Shown here: positions 48,719 to 57,839 of the stretch, piece after piece | How the letters are laid out: each line of letters starts with the position of its first letter | Numbering within the stretch: position 1 is the stretch's first letter | Assembly (NCBI RefSeq): GCF_025152745.1 | Contig: NZ_CP104040.1 | Location: forward strand, 1,736,001 to 1,800,000 | DNA from: Rhizobium sp. WSM4643 | GTDB lineage: Bacteria; Pseudomonadota; Alphaproteobacteria; Rhizobiales; Rhizobiaceae | Direction of reading: 5' to 3' | DNA: 64,000 nucleotides | Program-made: the position numbers and the translations under genes | The notes under the pieces: generated by a model | The model's input: only the letters and a program-made list of their open reading frames with translations | Databases searched by the model: none | Told to the model about the DNA's origin: nothing

Positions 48719-49909
48719 TCAATCCTCCTGCTGACGCTCGCCCTTGCGGAACGGGCTATGCTCGCTCAGCAGCTCGCTCATCTGTTCGACGTCGGTGCGC
48801 TCGCGGGCGAGATAGTCGCCGATCGCCCGGCGAAGGCCGGCATGGGCGACATAATGGGCGGAATGCGTTGTCACCGGCAGGTAACCGCGGGCGAGCTTGT
48901 GTTCGCCCTGCGCGCCGGCCTCGACCCGTTTTAACCCTTTCGAAAGAGCGAAGTCGATCGCCTGGTGATAGCAGACCTCGAAATGCAGGAAGGGGTGATC
49001 CTCGACGCAGCCCCAGTGACGGCCGTAGAGCGTATCGCCGCCGATGAAGTTGATCGCGCCGGCGACATAGCGCCCGTCGCGCTTGGCCATGACGAGCAGG
49101 ACGTCGTCGGCCATGCGTTCGCCGATCAGCGAATAGAACTTACGGGTGAGGTAGGGCCGACCCCACTTGCGCCCGCCGGTATCCATGTAGAACTTGAAGA
49201 ATTGATCCCAGATGCGTTCTGTCAGGTCGCTGCCGGTCAGCCAGTCGATGCTGATACCGTTTTCGAGTGCGGCGCGACGCTCCTTGCGCAACGCCTTGCG
49301 TTTGCGCGAGGCAAGCGTTTCGAGGAATTCCTCGTGATTGGCATAGCCGTCATTGATGAAATGGAACTGCTGGTCGGTGCGGTGCAGATAGCCGTCCATC
49401 TCGAAGACGCCGATCTCATCATCTGGCACGAAGGTGATATGGGCCGAGGAGATGCCGAGCCGGCGCACGACCTCCTTCAGGCTTTCGGCGATAGCGCTCT
49501 GGATCGGAAGCCGCCGCAGCCCCTCGGCGACAAGAAGACGCGGGCCTGTCGCCGGGGTGAACGGGATCGAGCACTGAAGTTTGGGATAATAACGCCCGCC
49601 GGCCCGCTCGAAGGCGTCGGCCCAGCCATGGTCGAAGACATATTCGCCCTGGCTGTGGTTCTTGAGATAGCCGGGCAGGGCGCCGACCAGTTCGCCGCGA
49701 TCGGTCTCGAGCAGCAGGTGGTGGCCGAGCCAGCCGGTCTCGGCGTCGGCCGAACCGGATTCCTCCAGCGACGATAAAAAGGCGTGCGAAACGAAGGGGT
49801 TGTAGGTAAGCGTACTGCAGGTTTTGGATGCCCCGGAAAGCCTGGACCAACTCTCCGGGGGAATCGCGGTGAAGGAGCGTTCTACGCGAATGGATAGTTC
49901 TTCATTCAT
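48719..49909 (-). CDS. FemAB-like GNAT acyltransferase (DUF482)
   Basis: This 396-residue protein is of the DUF482 / peptidogalycan biosynthesis family, with two GNAT-like halves. Typical blocks are NPFVSHAFLSSLEESG, HLLLETDRGELVGALPGYLK, the HRTDQQFHFINDGY-NHEEFLETLASRKRKALRKERR stretch and GRHWGCVEDHPFLHFEVCYHQAIDFAL. It may transfer an acyl or aminoacyl group in the envelope; its substrate is unknown. Its start is followed upstream by a family B repeat. Confidence 0.9.
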   Translation of the reverse strand: MNEELSIRVERSFTAIPPESWSRLSGASKTCSTLTYNPFVSHAFLSSLEESGSADAETGWLGHHLLLETDRGELVGALPGYLKNHSQGEYVFDHGWADAFERAGGRYYPKLQCSIPFTPATGPRLLVAEGLRRLPIQSAIAESLKEVVRRLGISSAHITFVPDDEIGVFEMDGYLHRTDQQFHFINDGYANHEEFLETLASRKRKALRKERRAALENGISIDWLTGSDLTERIWDQFFKFYMDTGGRKWGRPYLTRKFYSLIGERMADDVLLVMAKRDGRYVAGAINFIGGDTLYGRHWGCVEDHPFLHFEVCYHQAIDFALSKGLKRVEAGAQGEHKLARGYLPVTTHSAHYVAHAGLRRAIGDYLARERTDVEQMSELLSEHSPFRKGERQQED

Positions 49910-49952
49910 GGGGCAAATGGAAGCCTGTGGGAGGATAGTCTCAGCTCTGCCT

Positions 49953-50054
49953 TACGGCGCCGCACGTCTTTCACACGCGCAAAGGACGCTGTAACACTTT
50001 GAGTTGCTGCATAATTTTATCCCCAATTCGATCCGATTTAAGGAATTATGCAGC
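49953..50054. repeat. Interspersed repeat family B, full-length copy
   Basis: The copy has a first hairpin core (CGTCTTTCACACGCGCAAAGGACGCTGT), a linker AACACTTTGAGTTGCTGCAT, and a second palindrome GCATAATT ... AATTATGC. The two other copies in the window are partial. It lies between two minus-strand genes. Confidence 0.75.
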
Positions 50055-50087
50055 AGTCTGCGCATGATCTTGGCCAAAAAGCGAGCG

Positions 50088-50807
50088 TCAAGCAGCCACG
50101 CGCGGATCAAAGCCCTCGAAGGTCATCTGGTCTGCATTGGCGAATGTGCGTCGGCGCCCCTCGTCGTCACGCACCGTCCAGGTGATGACGGGAATGCCCT
50201 TTTCGCGTTCGCCCGTGATGAAGGCATTCGGCAGGTCGTCATAATAATAGGAGATGAAATCGAGACCGATCGCCATCGCCTTCGCATGCGTGTTGAACTC
50301 TTCCGGCGTGTTGCCGTTGGCGGTCAGGCCGAGCGGGTAGGGTGAGTCAAGCGCCTTCAGATCGCGAAGCAGCCAGTGGTCGAAGCTCATCAGCGCCACC
50401 TTGCCCTCATAGCCCTGAAGCACTTCGAGGACGGATTCCGCGAAACCTTCGTCATCGGCCTCGCGGCCCTTGAGCTCCAGCACCAGCGGCACCTTGCCCT
50501 TGACGAGGTCGAGGAGCTGGCGCAGCGTCGGCACCTTGTCGCTGGTGCCGCCGACGGCGATCAGTCCGAGTTCCCTGGAGGTGCGCTCGCGGATGTCGCC
50601 GCTGAGATTGCACAGGCGCTGCAAGTCCTCGTCGTGAAAGATGACCGGCACGCCGTCGGAGGCGTAATGCAGGTCGCATTCGATCGCAAAGCCCGCTTCG
50701 ACGGCACGCGAGAATGCCGAAAGCGTATTTTCCCAGATATGGGTGTTGAGATCGTGATAGCCGCGATGGGCGACCGGCAGGTCCCTGATCCAGGCAGCAT
50801 TGGTCAT
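50088..50807 (-). CDS. ugpQ: Glycerophosphodiester phosphodiesterase
   Basis: The 239-residue cytoplasmic enzyme hydrolyses glycerophosphodiesters to glycerol-3-phosphate and alcohols. The GDPD motifs are present: VAHRGYHDLNTHIWENTLSAF (HR-G and E-N), and the metal-binding IECDLHYASDGVPVIFHDEDL. The start overlaps the stop of the upstream RidA-type gene by four bases. The name ugpQ is by family only; no ugp transport genes are here. Confidence 0.93.
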   Translation of the reverse strand: MTNAAWIRDLPVAHRGYHDLNTHIWENTLSAFSRAVEAGFAIECDLHYASDGVPVIFHDEDLQRLCNLSGDIRERTSRELGLIAVGGTSDKVPTLRQLLDLVKGKVPLVLELKGREADDEGFAESVLEVLQGYEGKVALMSFDHWLLRDLKALDSPYPLGLTANGNTPEEFNTHAKAMAIGLDFISYYYDDLPNAFITGEREKGIPVITWTVRDDEGRRRTFANADQMTFEGFDPRVAA

Positions 50808-51274
50808 TCGGCGATTTCCATGATAGCGTCTATCTCGACGGCGGCGTTCAACGGCAGGGCGGCCATGCCGACAGCAGCACGCGCATGTTTGCCGGCTTGG
50901 CCGAGCACGCCGACAATCAGGTTCGAAGCGCCATTGATAACGAGATGCTGCTCAATGAAGTCGGGCGCCGAGGCGACGAAGCCGTTCAGCTTGACGACGC
51001 GCCGGATACGGCTGAGTTCACCGCCAAGTGCCGCCTTCGCCTGGGCAAGGATGTTGATGGCGCAAAGTTCGGCGCCGCGCTGGCCCGTTGCGACGTCGAC
51101 GGTCTTGCCGAGATGGCCCGATACGGCGACCTTGCCGCCTTCGAGCGGTAGCTGGCCGGAGATGTAGAGGAGATTGCCGCTGATGACATAGGGAACGTAA
51201 TTTGCAGCAGGTGCTGCGGCTTCGGGCAGGGTTATCCCCATCTCAATCAGGCGCGCTGCTATTTCATCGGACAT
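50804..51274 (-). CDS. RidA/YjgF family protein (long type)
   Basis: The 156-residue protein is of the RidA superfamily, long form. The segment YVISGNLLYISGQLPLEGGKV, the QRGAELCAINILAQAKAAL helix and the C-terminal LPLNAAVEIDAIME with the Glu are visible; the enamine/imine deaminase Arg lies before the helix and is not certain. The ATG at 51274 has GGAGG before it. It overlaps the GDPD gene by the ATGA rule, so the two are coupled. Confidence 0.9.
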   Translation of the reverse strand: MSDEIAARLIEMGITLPEAAAPAANYVPYVISGNLLYISGQLPLEGGKVAVSGHLGKTVDVATGQRGAELCAINILAQAKAALGGELSRIRRVVKLNGFVASAPDFIEQHLVINGASNLIVGVLGQAGKHARAAVGMAALPLNAAVEIDAIMEIAE

Positions 51275-51410
51275 TTTCGCCTCCGCTTTTGTTGTCAATT
51301 CTTCTAAAATTATGCATCAAGACTAGAATCTTTAATATGACAGTTTCGAGCCTCGATTTGGCCGAAAGCGTTCTTATAACATCGCGAGCGAGTCCAACAG
51401 GAGTTAGTGA

Positions 51411-52247
51411 ATGTTCCGATCGAGTCTTGTCGCTCTGCTTCTTGCCAGCGTTTCCGCCAATGCATGGGCGGCTGCGCCCGCGGTAAGCGCTGCGATCGCG
51501 ACCGGCCTCGTCGCACATCGTGCGGTCTACGATCTGGAATTGAAGGACGCCTCGGACCGCTCTGGCATCGCCGCCATGTATGGTCGCATGGTCTATGAGT
51601 TCGATGGCAGCTATTGCCAGGGCTTCACCACCAATTTCCGCTTCGTGACGCAGATCGACACCGGCGACAACGTTCGCGTCAGCGACCAGCAGACGAAGAC
51701 CTTTGAGAACCTGAAGGACGGCAAGTTCACCTTCGACACTAAGTCCTTCACTGACGACCAGCTCGACAAGGAGGTCAACGGTGCGGCTCAGGATCAGCCG
51801 GATGGTGTCAAGGTCGATCTGACGCAGCCGGCGAGCCGCGAGCTGCAGCTTTTAGAAAGCCGTTTTCCCACAGAACATATGCTCGACGTGATCCAGCACG
51901 CCAAGGACGGCAAGCGCTTCTTCGAGGCGCGAGTCTTCGACGGTTCGGACGACGGCGACAAGTCGCTGGTGACGACGACGATCGTCGGCAAGCAGGAGAC
52001 GCCGATCGCCGAGGAAACCGATGCCGGTAACGCCGGCGCTTTCTCCAAGACGGCCTTCTGGCCGGTAACGATCGCCTATTTCAACGAGAGTGCGAAATCC
52101 GATGCTTTGCCGGTCTACCGCATGTCGTTCAAGCTTTATGAGAACGGCATCACCCGCGACCTGACGATGGATTATGGCGACTTCGTCCTGACCGGCAAGC
52201 TCGCCAAGCTGGAGCTGCTCGACCGCAAGGCCGAGGTTTGCAAATAG
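51411..52247 (+). CDS. eipB: Periplasmic envelope-integrity protein EipB (DUF1849)
   Basis: The 278-residue protein has a signal peptide (residues 1-21) and a DUF1849 beta-spiral domain. The Cys at residue 69 (GSYCQGFT) and the Cys at 277 are at the places of the disulfide of Brucella EipB (Cys69 and Cys278), which is strong support. EipB keeps cell-envelope integrity. It is followed by a PHO-box-like site and the TelA operon. Confidence 0.9.
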   Translation: MFRSSLVALLLASVSANAWAAAPAVSAAIATGLVAHRAVYDLELKDASDRSGIAAMYGRMVYEFDGSYCQGFTTNFRFVTQIDTGDNVRVSDQQTKTFENLKDGKFTFDTKSFTDDQLDKEVNGAAQDQPDGVKVDLTQPASRELQLLESRFPTEHMLDVIQHAKDGKRFFEARVFDGSDDGDKSLVTTTIVGKQETPIAEETDAGNAGAFSKTAFWPVTIAYFNESAKSDALPVYRMSFKLYENGITRDLTMDYGDFVLTGKLAKLELLDRKAEVCK

Positions 52248-52262
52248 GCGACGAGATCTCGC

Positions 52263-52286
52263 CTGTCATAAAACTGTATCATAAAA
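52263..52286 (+). promoter_or_regulatory. PHO-box-like direct repeat
   Basis: CTGTCATAAAA is followed at once by CTGTATCATAAAA. This is the two-unit PHO box (CTGTCAT-N4-CTGTCAT, 11-base spacing) except for two extra bases (AT) in the second unit. It lies 16 bases after the eipB stop and about 150 bases before telA. PhoB control is inferred. Confidence 0.5.
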
Positions 52287-52438
52287 TTCACTATGGTTCG
52301 GCGATCAGCGATGACTGAGTCGCCGTCTGTCGTCCTGCTTTTCGGGTCGGTGCGATCCGAGCGGCCAAGCCATTGCGATGACGTCTATCTGTCAGACCGC
52401 GTAGACCATTACGCATCGCAAGCTTGAAAGCCCGAACC

Positions 52439-53515
52439 ATGGCCGACACGGATCTCGCGACTGTTCAAAATGCCGCCCTGCCGGTTGTCGTCGGCGATCC
52501 GGCGGAAATTGCCCGCATTTCCGATAGCATCGACATCACCGACCGCGCCGGCATCTCGGTCTATGGTGACCGCGCCCAGCAGGCGGTCAGCGATTATGCC
52601 GACAGGATCCTGCGCGAAGTTCGCAACAAGGACCTCGGCGATGTCGGCCGCCTGCTGACCGACATCATCCTCAAATCGAAGAGCCTCGATCCGGCGTCAT
52701 TGAAGGATAAGGGTTTCCTCAGCCGCATGTTTTTCTCGGCCAAGGCCCGCCTCGAACGCTTCAAGGCGGAATTCGAGGACGTGGCCGGCCAGATCGACCG
52801 GATCGGCCTGGAACTCGACCGTCACAAGGATACGCTGAGGCGCGACATTGCGCTGCTCGACGACCTGCATGAGGAAACCCGGCAATCGATCATGCGGCTC
52901 GAGGCCTATGTCCAGGCCGGCAAGACTTTCGCCGAGCGTTTTCGCAGCGTCGAGCTGCCGAGGCTGAAGGCGCAAGCCGAGGCGGCAGCGACAGGCCCCG
53001 GCGGCGGCATGCTGGAGGCGCAGACCTATCAGGACAGCCTGCAGGCGCTCGACCGGCTGGAAAAGCGGGTCTTCTACCTGCAGCAGGCCCGCCAGCTCGG
53101 TATCCAGCAATTACCGCAGATCCGCATCGTTCAGGCGGGCGACGAAACGCTGATCGAGAACCTGCAGGCGACTTCGGCGCTGACGGTGCCGGCCTGGAAG
53201 CAGAAGATGGTGATCCTGCTCGGCCTGACGCGGCAGAAATCGGCGCTCGACCTGCAGAAGGCGGTGACCGACGCCACCAACGACATGATCCGCCAGGCAT
53301 CCGAGATGATGAAGGATCAGGCGATATCAATCGAGCAGCAGTCGCAGCGCGGCATCGTCGATATCGACACGCTTGCCAAGGCGAACAGGGATCTGATCGA
53401 TACGATATCCGGCGTGCTGCAGGTTCAGGAGGAGGGTCGGCGAAAGCGGGCGCTCGCCGAGCAGCAGATGGAGCAGATGACGATCGAACTCAAGAAGGCG
53501 ATGACCCAGGCGTGA
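52439..53515 (+). CDS. telA: TelA family (toxic-anion resistance) protein
   Basis: The 358-residue protein is all-helical with long coiled-coils and matches TelA/KlaA-type proteins: DYADRILREVRNKDLGDVGRLLTDI early, KDTLRRDIALLDDLHEET, the LQTLDRLEKRVFYLQQARQLG-like segment (here LQALDRLEKR), and QTIPQIRIVQ-like (LPQIRIVQAGDETLIENLQAT). Despite the name, most TelA proteins have no shown role in tellurite resistance. The ATG at 52439 is used; a TTG in frame 15 bases earlier exists. It overlaps the next gene by four bases (GTGA). Confidence 0.92.
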   Translation: MADTDLATVQNAALPVVVGDPAEIARISDSIDITDRAGISVYGDRAQQAVSDYADRILREVRNKDLGDVGRLLTDIILKSKSLDPASLKDKGFLSRMFFSAKARLERFKAEFEDVAGQIDRIGLELDRHKDTLRRDIALLDDLHEETRQSIMRLEAYVQAGKTFAERFRSVELPRLKAQAEAAATGPGGGMLEAQTYQDSLQALDRLEKRVFYLQQARQLGIQQLPQIRIVQAGDETLIENLQATSALTVPAWKQKMVILLGLTRQKSALDLQKAVTDATNDMIRQASEMMKDQAISIEQQSQRGIVDIDTLAKANRDLIDTISGVLQVQEEGRRKRALAEQQMEQMTIELKKAMTQA

Positions 53516-55098
53516 TCGGCAAGATGGCGATGCGAGCACTGCTTTCAGGCTTGGCACTTCTTGCAGCTCTGCCCCTTGCCGGCTGCAATCCCTTCGGCCA
53601 GGGGCCGGATTTCTCGATCGTATCGGGATCGGAGAATACCATTCTGCAGCCGATCGTTGAGGAATTCTGCAAGCAGAAGAACGCCACCTGCACCTTCAAA
53701 TATGAAGGCACGCTCGATATCGGCCTGGCGTTGCAGAGCGACGAGGGCGTCGCGCAGGATGCGGTCTGGCCGGCTTCCAGCGTCTGGGTCGACATGTTCG
53801 ACACCAAGCGCCGCGTCAAGAGCTTGACCTCGATCGCTCAGACGCCGGTGGTCTTGGGTGTGCGCAGATCGAAGGCGCAGCAGCTTGGCTGGATCGGCAA
53901 GGATGTATTCATGAAAGACATTCTCGCTGCTGTCGAGAGCGGATCACTGAAGTTCCTGATGACCTCGGCGACGCAATCCAATTCGGGCGCCAGCGCCTAT
54001 CTTGCCATGCTGTCGAGCGCACTCGGCAACAAACCGGTAATCGAACCCGGCGATCTCGACGACAGACACGTCCAGGAAAGCGTCCGGTCGCTGCTGTCAG
54101 GTGTCGTGCGCTCTTCCGGTTCTTCGGGCTGGCTCGCCGATCTCTATGTCGAATCCGCCGGCAAGGGCACCGTCTATGACGCGATGTGGAATTACGAAGC
54201 GGTGCTGAAGGAAACCAACGACAAGCTCGCTGCCCTGTCGCAGGAACCGCTTTACGCCATCTATCCGGCTGATGGTGTGGCCATGGCGGATTCGCCGATC
54301 GGTTTCGTCGATCATGGCCGCGGGCCAGAAGTCCAGACCTTCTTCAACGATCTGCTCGCCTATCTGAGCTCTGCCCCCGTGCAGCAGCGCATCGCCGATA
54401 GCGGCCGGCGCATTCCGCTGACCGGCGTTGCCGCAAAACCGGAGCCGAGCTGGAATTTCGATCCCGCCCGGCTGGTGACGGCGATCCGCATGCCGGAGGC
54501 GAGCGTCATCCGCCAGGCGCTCAACCTTTATCAGGCGGCGCTGCGCAAACCGTCGTTGACCGCGCTCTGCCTCGATTTTTCCGGCTCGATGCAAGGTGAC
54601 GGCGAGGACCAGTTGCAGAAGGCGATGCGTTTCCTGTTGACGCCCGACGAAGCGAGCAAGGTGCTGGTGCAATGGTCGCCCGCCGATCAGATTATCGTCA
54701 TTCCCTTCGACGGCAACGTGCGCAGCACGTTCGTGGCGAGTGGAAACCCGCTGGAGCAGGAAGGGCTGCTGAACGAGATTTCCCGCCAGAAGGCCGATGG
54801 CGGCACGAACATGTATGCCTGCGCCGAACGAGCTCTGCAGCAGATTGCCCGAACCGACAGGCTCTCGACTTATCTGCCTGCCATCGTCATCATGACCGAC
54901 GGCAAGTCCGATGATCAAAGCCAGGCTTTCATGCGTTCATGGAACGCGATGGAGCCACATGTGCCGATCTTCGGCATCACATTCGGCGATGCCGACAAGA
55001 CGCAGCTCGACAGCCTCGCCAAGCTGAGCTCAGCGCGCGTGTTCGACGGCGGCTCGGACCTCGCCACCGCCTTTCGTACGGCGCGGGGCTATAATTAG
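53512..55098 (+). CDS. Lipoprotein with binding-protein-like and C-terminal VWA domains
   Basis: The 528-residue protein has a lipobox LAGC (Cys about 25), a type II solute-binding fold (residues about 30-330; ILQPIVEEFCKQ, MTSATQSNSGASAYLAML as ligand loop), and a VWA domain from about residue 355 with a MIDAS site (LDFSGSMQG, the D-x-S-x-S motif) and a later ADGGTNMY. A binding-protein fold fused to VWA is unusual. It probably sits on the outer face of the inner membrane or in the outer membrane leaflet. GTG start overlaps telA. Confidence 0.85.
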   Translation: MIGKMAMRALLSGLALLAALPLAGCNPFGQGPDFSIVSGSENTILQPIVEEFCKQKNATCTFKYEGTLDIGLALQSDEGVAQDAVWPASSVWVDMFDTKRRVKSLTSIAQTPVVLGVRRSKAQQLGWIGKDVFMKDILAAVESGSLKFLMTSATQSNSGASAYLAMLSSALGNKPVIEPGDLDDRHVQESVRSLLSGVVRSSGSSGWLADLYVESAGKGTVYDAMWNYEAVLKETNDKLAALSQEPLYAIYPADGVAMADSPIGFVDHGRGPEVQTFFNDLLAYLSSAPVQQRIADSGRRIPLTGVAAKPEPSWNFDPARLVTAIRMPEASVIRQALNLYQAALRKPSLTALCLDFSGSMQGDGEDQLQKAMRFLLTPDEASKVLVQWSPADQIIVIPFDGNVRSTFVASGNPLEQEGLLNEISRQKADGGTNMYACAERALQQIARTDRLSTYLPAIVIMTDGKSDDQSQAFMRSWNAMEPHVPIFGITFGDADKTQLDSLAKLSSARVFDGGSDLATAFRTARGYN

Positions 55099-55105
55099 GA
55101 CAGGC

Positions 55106-55723
55106 ATGCGCAACTGGCTCGGCAATGACGGCAACTGGATCGTAGCGGGACTGGCGGCGGCAATCACCGTGCCGTTCTTGAGCTTTGCCGCCGGCATGCC
55201 GTTCTGGATCGCTGCCATCATCGCCCTCCTGGTCTTTGCCGGCCTTGTCATTCTGCTTGCACCGCGCCGGCTGTTCGAAGGCCTCGATATCAAGCGCATC
55301 GGCAGTGGACGCGTCGCCTTTGCCCGCGACCTGCTGGAGGCCGCCGTTCCCTTTGCCGAACGCCTGGAGACTGCCGCGGATGTGATCGGCGACAAACAGA
55401 TGGCGGCCGCAGTCCGGCATCTCGCTGAAATCGCCGCCGATGTCTTTCGAAAGGTCGAAGCCAAGCCCGAAAGTGCCAATGCCGTGCGGCGGTTCCTCTC
55501 CTATTATCTGCCGCGTTCTGCCGAGCTGGCGGAAGGGTTTGCCGTCATCGAGGCCAAGCGCGTTCCCGACCTCAAGCAGCTGGAGGAAGTGCGCGGCGTG
55601 CTGGTGAAGCTCGAAGAGGCCTTCGTCCATTATGCCGACAGTCTGGTTGATGAGGAACTCGGCACGCTCGACACCGATCTGCGCCTCATCCAGGCATCGC
55701 TCAAAGAGGATATCGGACGCTGA
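55106..55723 (+). CDS. XpaC-like membrane protein (5-bromo-4-chloroindolyl phosphate hydrolysis family)
   Basis: The 205-residue protein has two close membrane helices (about residues 13-30 and 34-52), then a helical, soluble part starting LEGLDIKRIGSG-like (FEGLDIKRI) with LEVVRRFLSYYLPRS-like NAVRRFLSYYLPRSAELAEGFAVIE. This is the arrangement of XpaC, which is paired with a TelA protein (YceH-type) in Bacillus too. Function unknown. It is linked to the genes on both sides by seven bases and a one-base overlap. Confidence 0.8.
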   Translation: MRNWLGNDGNWIVAGLAAAITVPFLSFAAGMPFWIAAIIALLVFAGLVILLAPRRLFEGLDIKRIGSGRVAFARDLLEAAVPFAERLETAADVIGDKQMAAAVRHLAEIAADVFRKVEAKPESANAVRRFLSYYLPRSAELAEGFAVIEAKRVPDLKQLEEVRGVLVKLEEAFVHYADSLVDEELGTLDTDLRLIQASLKEDIGR

Positions 55724-56829
55724 TGGCCCTTTCTCGTCGCGCCTTTGGAGTGGGACTGCTCGGAGCCGGCGTCGCGGGCACCGGCGGTTATTTCGCCGTC
55801 CGGGATCGGCCGGAATTGCAGGGCCTGCTCGGCAGCCGCAAGACGTTGTTCGGCTTCATCGGCGGCGAGAAGGAGGCCTTCCTGGCCGATCCTGACGTCA
55901 TCAGGGCGCTCGGCGGATACGGGTTGACGGTGGACAGCCGCGTCGCGGGCTCCGTGGAGATGGTCCGCGAACAGGCGCTGCTGTCGCAGCGTCCGCAATT
56001 CCTCTGGCCGTCCTCCTCGATCATGGTCGATATCGCCAGGCAAAACGGCATCAATATCCGCGACGACCGCGTCGTGCTGAACACACCGATCGTCGTCTAT
56101 TCCTGGCAGCCCGTCGTCGACGGACTGATGAAAGCGGGATTGGTGACGGTGACGAACGAAGGTCATCATCAGCTCGACCTCAAGGCGTTGCTTGATGCGA
56201 TTCTTGCCGGATCCGACTGGTCGAAGCTCGGCGTCAATTCGCTCTACGGCCGCGCCCGCATCGTCTCGACCGATCCGAACCGCTCGAATTCCGGCTTCAT
56301 GTTCGCCGGCCTCGCGCTCAGCCTTTTCAGCGGCAATGTCGCGACATCAGGTGACCTTGCTACCTTTGGCGGCAAAGTGCAGGCGATCTTCCGCAATATG
56401 GGCTTCAAGTCACCATCCTCAGGCAAGCTTTTCGACCAGTATCTGGCAGGCGGCCTCGGCGGCGAGCCGATGATCGTCGGCTATGAGAACCAGCTGGTCG
56501 AATGGATCCTCGCCGATCCCGCGCGATGGGAACGCATCAAGGCGAGCGCCGGCGCAAAGCCCGTGGTGCTCTATCCGCGCCCGACCGTTTATTCGGCACA
56601 TCCGCTGATCGTCGTCGACGAGAGCGCCAACCGGCTGATCGAAGCGCTGGTGAGCGCGAAGCTCCAGGAACTTGCCTGGACGAGACACGGCTTCCGTGGT
56701 CCGCTGGGAACTGCCACCGGTAATGCCGACAGCACGATCGGCTCTCTGCTGCCGGCCGAGGTCGATGCCATCCTGCCGACGCCGGATGCGGGCGTCATGC
56801 TGTCGCTGCTGCCGACACTGCTAAGCTAA
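55723..56829 (+). CDS. Periplasmic binding-protein-like protein with twin-arginine-type signal
   Basis: The 368-residue protein starts LSRRAFGVGLLGAG, a twin-arginine-like signal. The mature part looks like a type II binding protein of the phosphate/sulfate/molybdate type: ILAGSDWSKLGVNSLYG, and STDPNRSNSGFMFAGLALSLF with a Ser-Asn-Ser-Gly ligand loop. It shares the SNSG loop with the lipoprotein two genes before, so they may be related parts. The ATG uses the last A of the previous TGA (TGATG), so translation is coupled. No ABC permease is nearby. Confidence 0.82.
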   Translation: MALSRRAFGVGLLGAGVAGTGGYFAVRDRPELQGLLGSRKTLFGFIGGEKEAFLADPDVIRALGGYGLTVDSRVAGSVEMVREQALLSQRPQFLWPSSSIMVDIARQNGINIRDDRVVLNTPIVVYSWQPVVDGLMKAGLVTVTNEGHHQLDLKALLDAILAGSDWSKLGVNSLYGRARIVSTDPNRSNSGFMFAGLALSLFSGNVATSGDLATFGGKVQAIFRNMGFKSPSSGKLFDQYLAGGLGGEPMIVGYENQLVEWILADPARWERIKASAGAKPVVLYPRPTVYSAHPLIVVDESANRLIEALVSAKLQELAWTRHGFRGPLGTATGNADSTIGSLLPAEVDAILPTPDAGVMLSLLPTLLS

Positions 56830-57010
56830 GCGGCCAGGTTTTTTCCGCATAAGCCTTGCTTTTGCGCCAAATCGAATGTATGGGCACCGGCATTCCACAC
56901 GTAAGGCATGGGATCGTCCGGGAGAAATCCGGGCTGTTCCGCCCGGTGGCATTCTCGAAGAGGATGCTGTTCGCCTTGCGGAGGTTCAACCGGAAAAGGA
57001 GTAACAAGGC

Positions 57011-57778
57011 ATGGCATTGCCTGATTTTTCTATGCGCCAGCTTCTTGAGGCAGGCGTCCACTTCGGCCACCAGACGCATCGCTGGAACCCGAAGATGAAG
57101 CCGCACATCTTCGGCGATCGCAATAACATCCACATCATCGACCTGGCTCAGACCGTTCCGATGCTGTCGCGCGCCCTTCAGGTCGTCAGCGACACCGTTG
57201 CCCGCGGCGGCCGTGTTCTCTTCGTCGGCACCAAGCGCCAGGCGTCTGAGATCATCGCCGACAGCGCCAAGCGCTCGGCCCAGTACTACGTCAACTCGCG
57301 CTGGCTCGGCGGCATGATGACGAACTGGAAGACGATCTCCAACTCGATCCAGCGCCTGCGCAAGCTCGACGAGATCCTGAACGGCGAAGCCCAGGGCTTC
57401 ACAAAGAAGGAACGCCTGAACCTCGAGCGCGAGCGTGAAAAGCTCGACAAGGCTCTCGGCGGTATCCGCGATATGGGCGGCACGCCCGACCTGATGTTCA
57501 TCATCGACACCAACAAGGAAAAGATCGCGATCGACGAAGCCAAGCGCCTCGGCATTCCGGTTGTCGCCATCATCGATTCGAACTGCGATCCGGACCTGAT
57601 CGACTATCCGATCCCGGGTAACGACGACGCATCGCGCGCGATCGCCCTTTACTGCGAGCTGATCTCCCGCGCCGCCATCGACGGCATCGCGCGTCAGCAG
57701 GGCTCTTCCGGCCGCGATCTCGGCGCATCCTTCGAAGTTCCGGTCGAGCCGGCTCTCGAGGAATCAGCCGAAGGCTGA
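57011..57778 (+). CDS. rpsB: 30S ribosomal protein S2
   Basis: The 255-residue protein has the rhizobial S2 sequence: [22 protein letters not shown] near the start, [41 protein letters not shown]. The 181-base leader after the VWA-cluster stop includes TTGCTT and TATGGG spaced by 17 bases, a weak promoter candidate. GGAG lies before the ATG. First gene of the rpsB-tsf-pyrH-frr run. Confidence 0.98.
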   Translation: MALPDFSMRQLLEAGVHFGHQTHRWNPKMKPHIFGDRNNIHIIDLAQTVPMLSRALQVVSDTVARGGRVLFVGTKRQASEIIADSAKRSAQYYVNSRWLGGMMTNWKTISNSIQRLRKLDEILNGEAQGFTKKERLNLEREREKLDKALGGIRDMGGTPDLMFIIDTNKEKIAIDEAKRLGIPVVAIIDSNCDPDLIDYPIPGNDDASRAIALYCELISRAAIDGIARQQGSSGRDLGASFEVPVEPALEESAEG

Positions 57779-57809
57779 TGAAAGCAGGCGGATCGAAAAG
57801 GTCCGCCGA

Positions 57810-57839
57810 TGCTTGCAGAGACTGGGCTTGCAGAGACTG
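57810..57839. repeat. Tandem 15-base repeat in the rpsB-tsf spacer
   Basis: CTTGCAGAGACTGGG occurs twice without gap. It lies just before a large imperfect stem (AAGGCCGC ... GCGGCCTT, 57843-57878). Confidence 0.85.
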
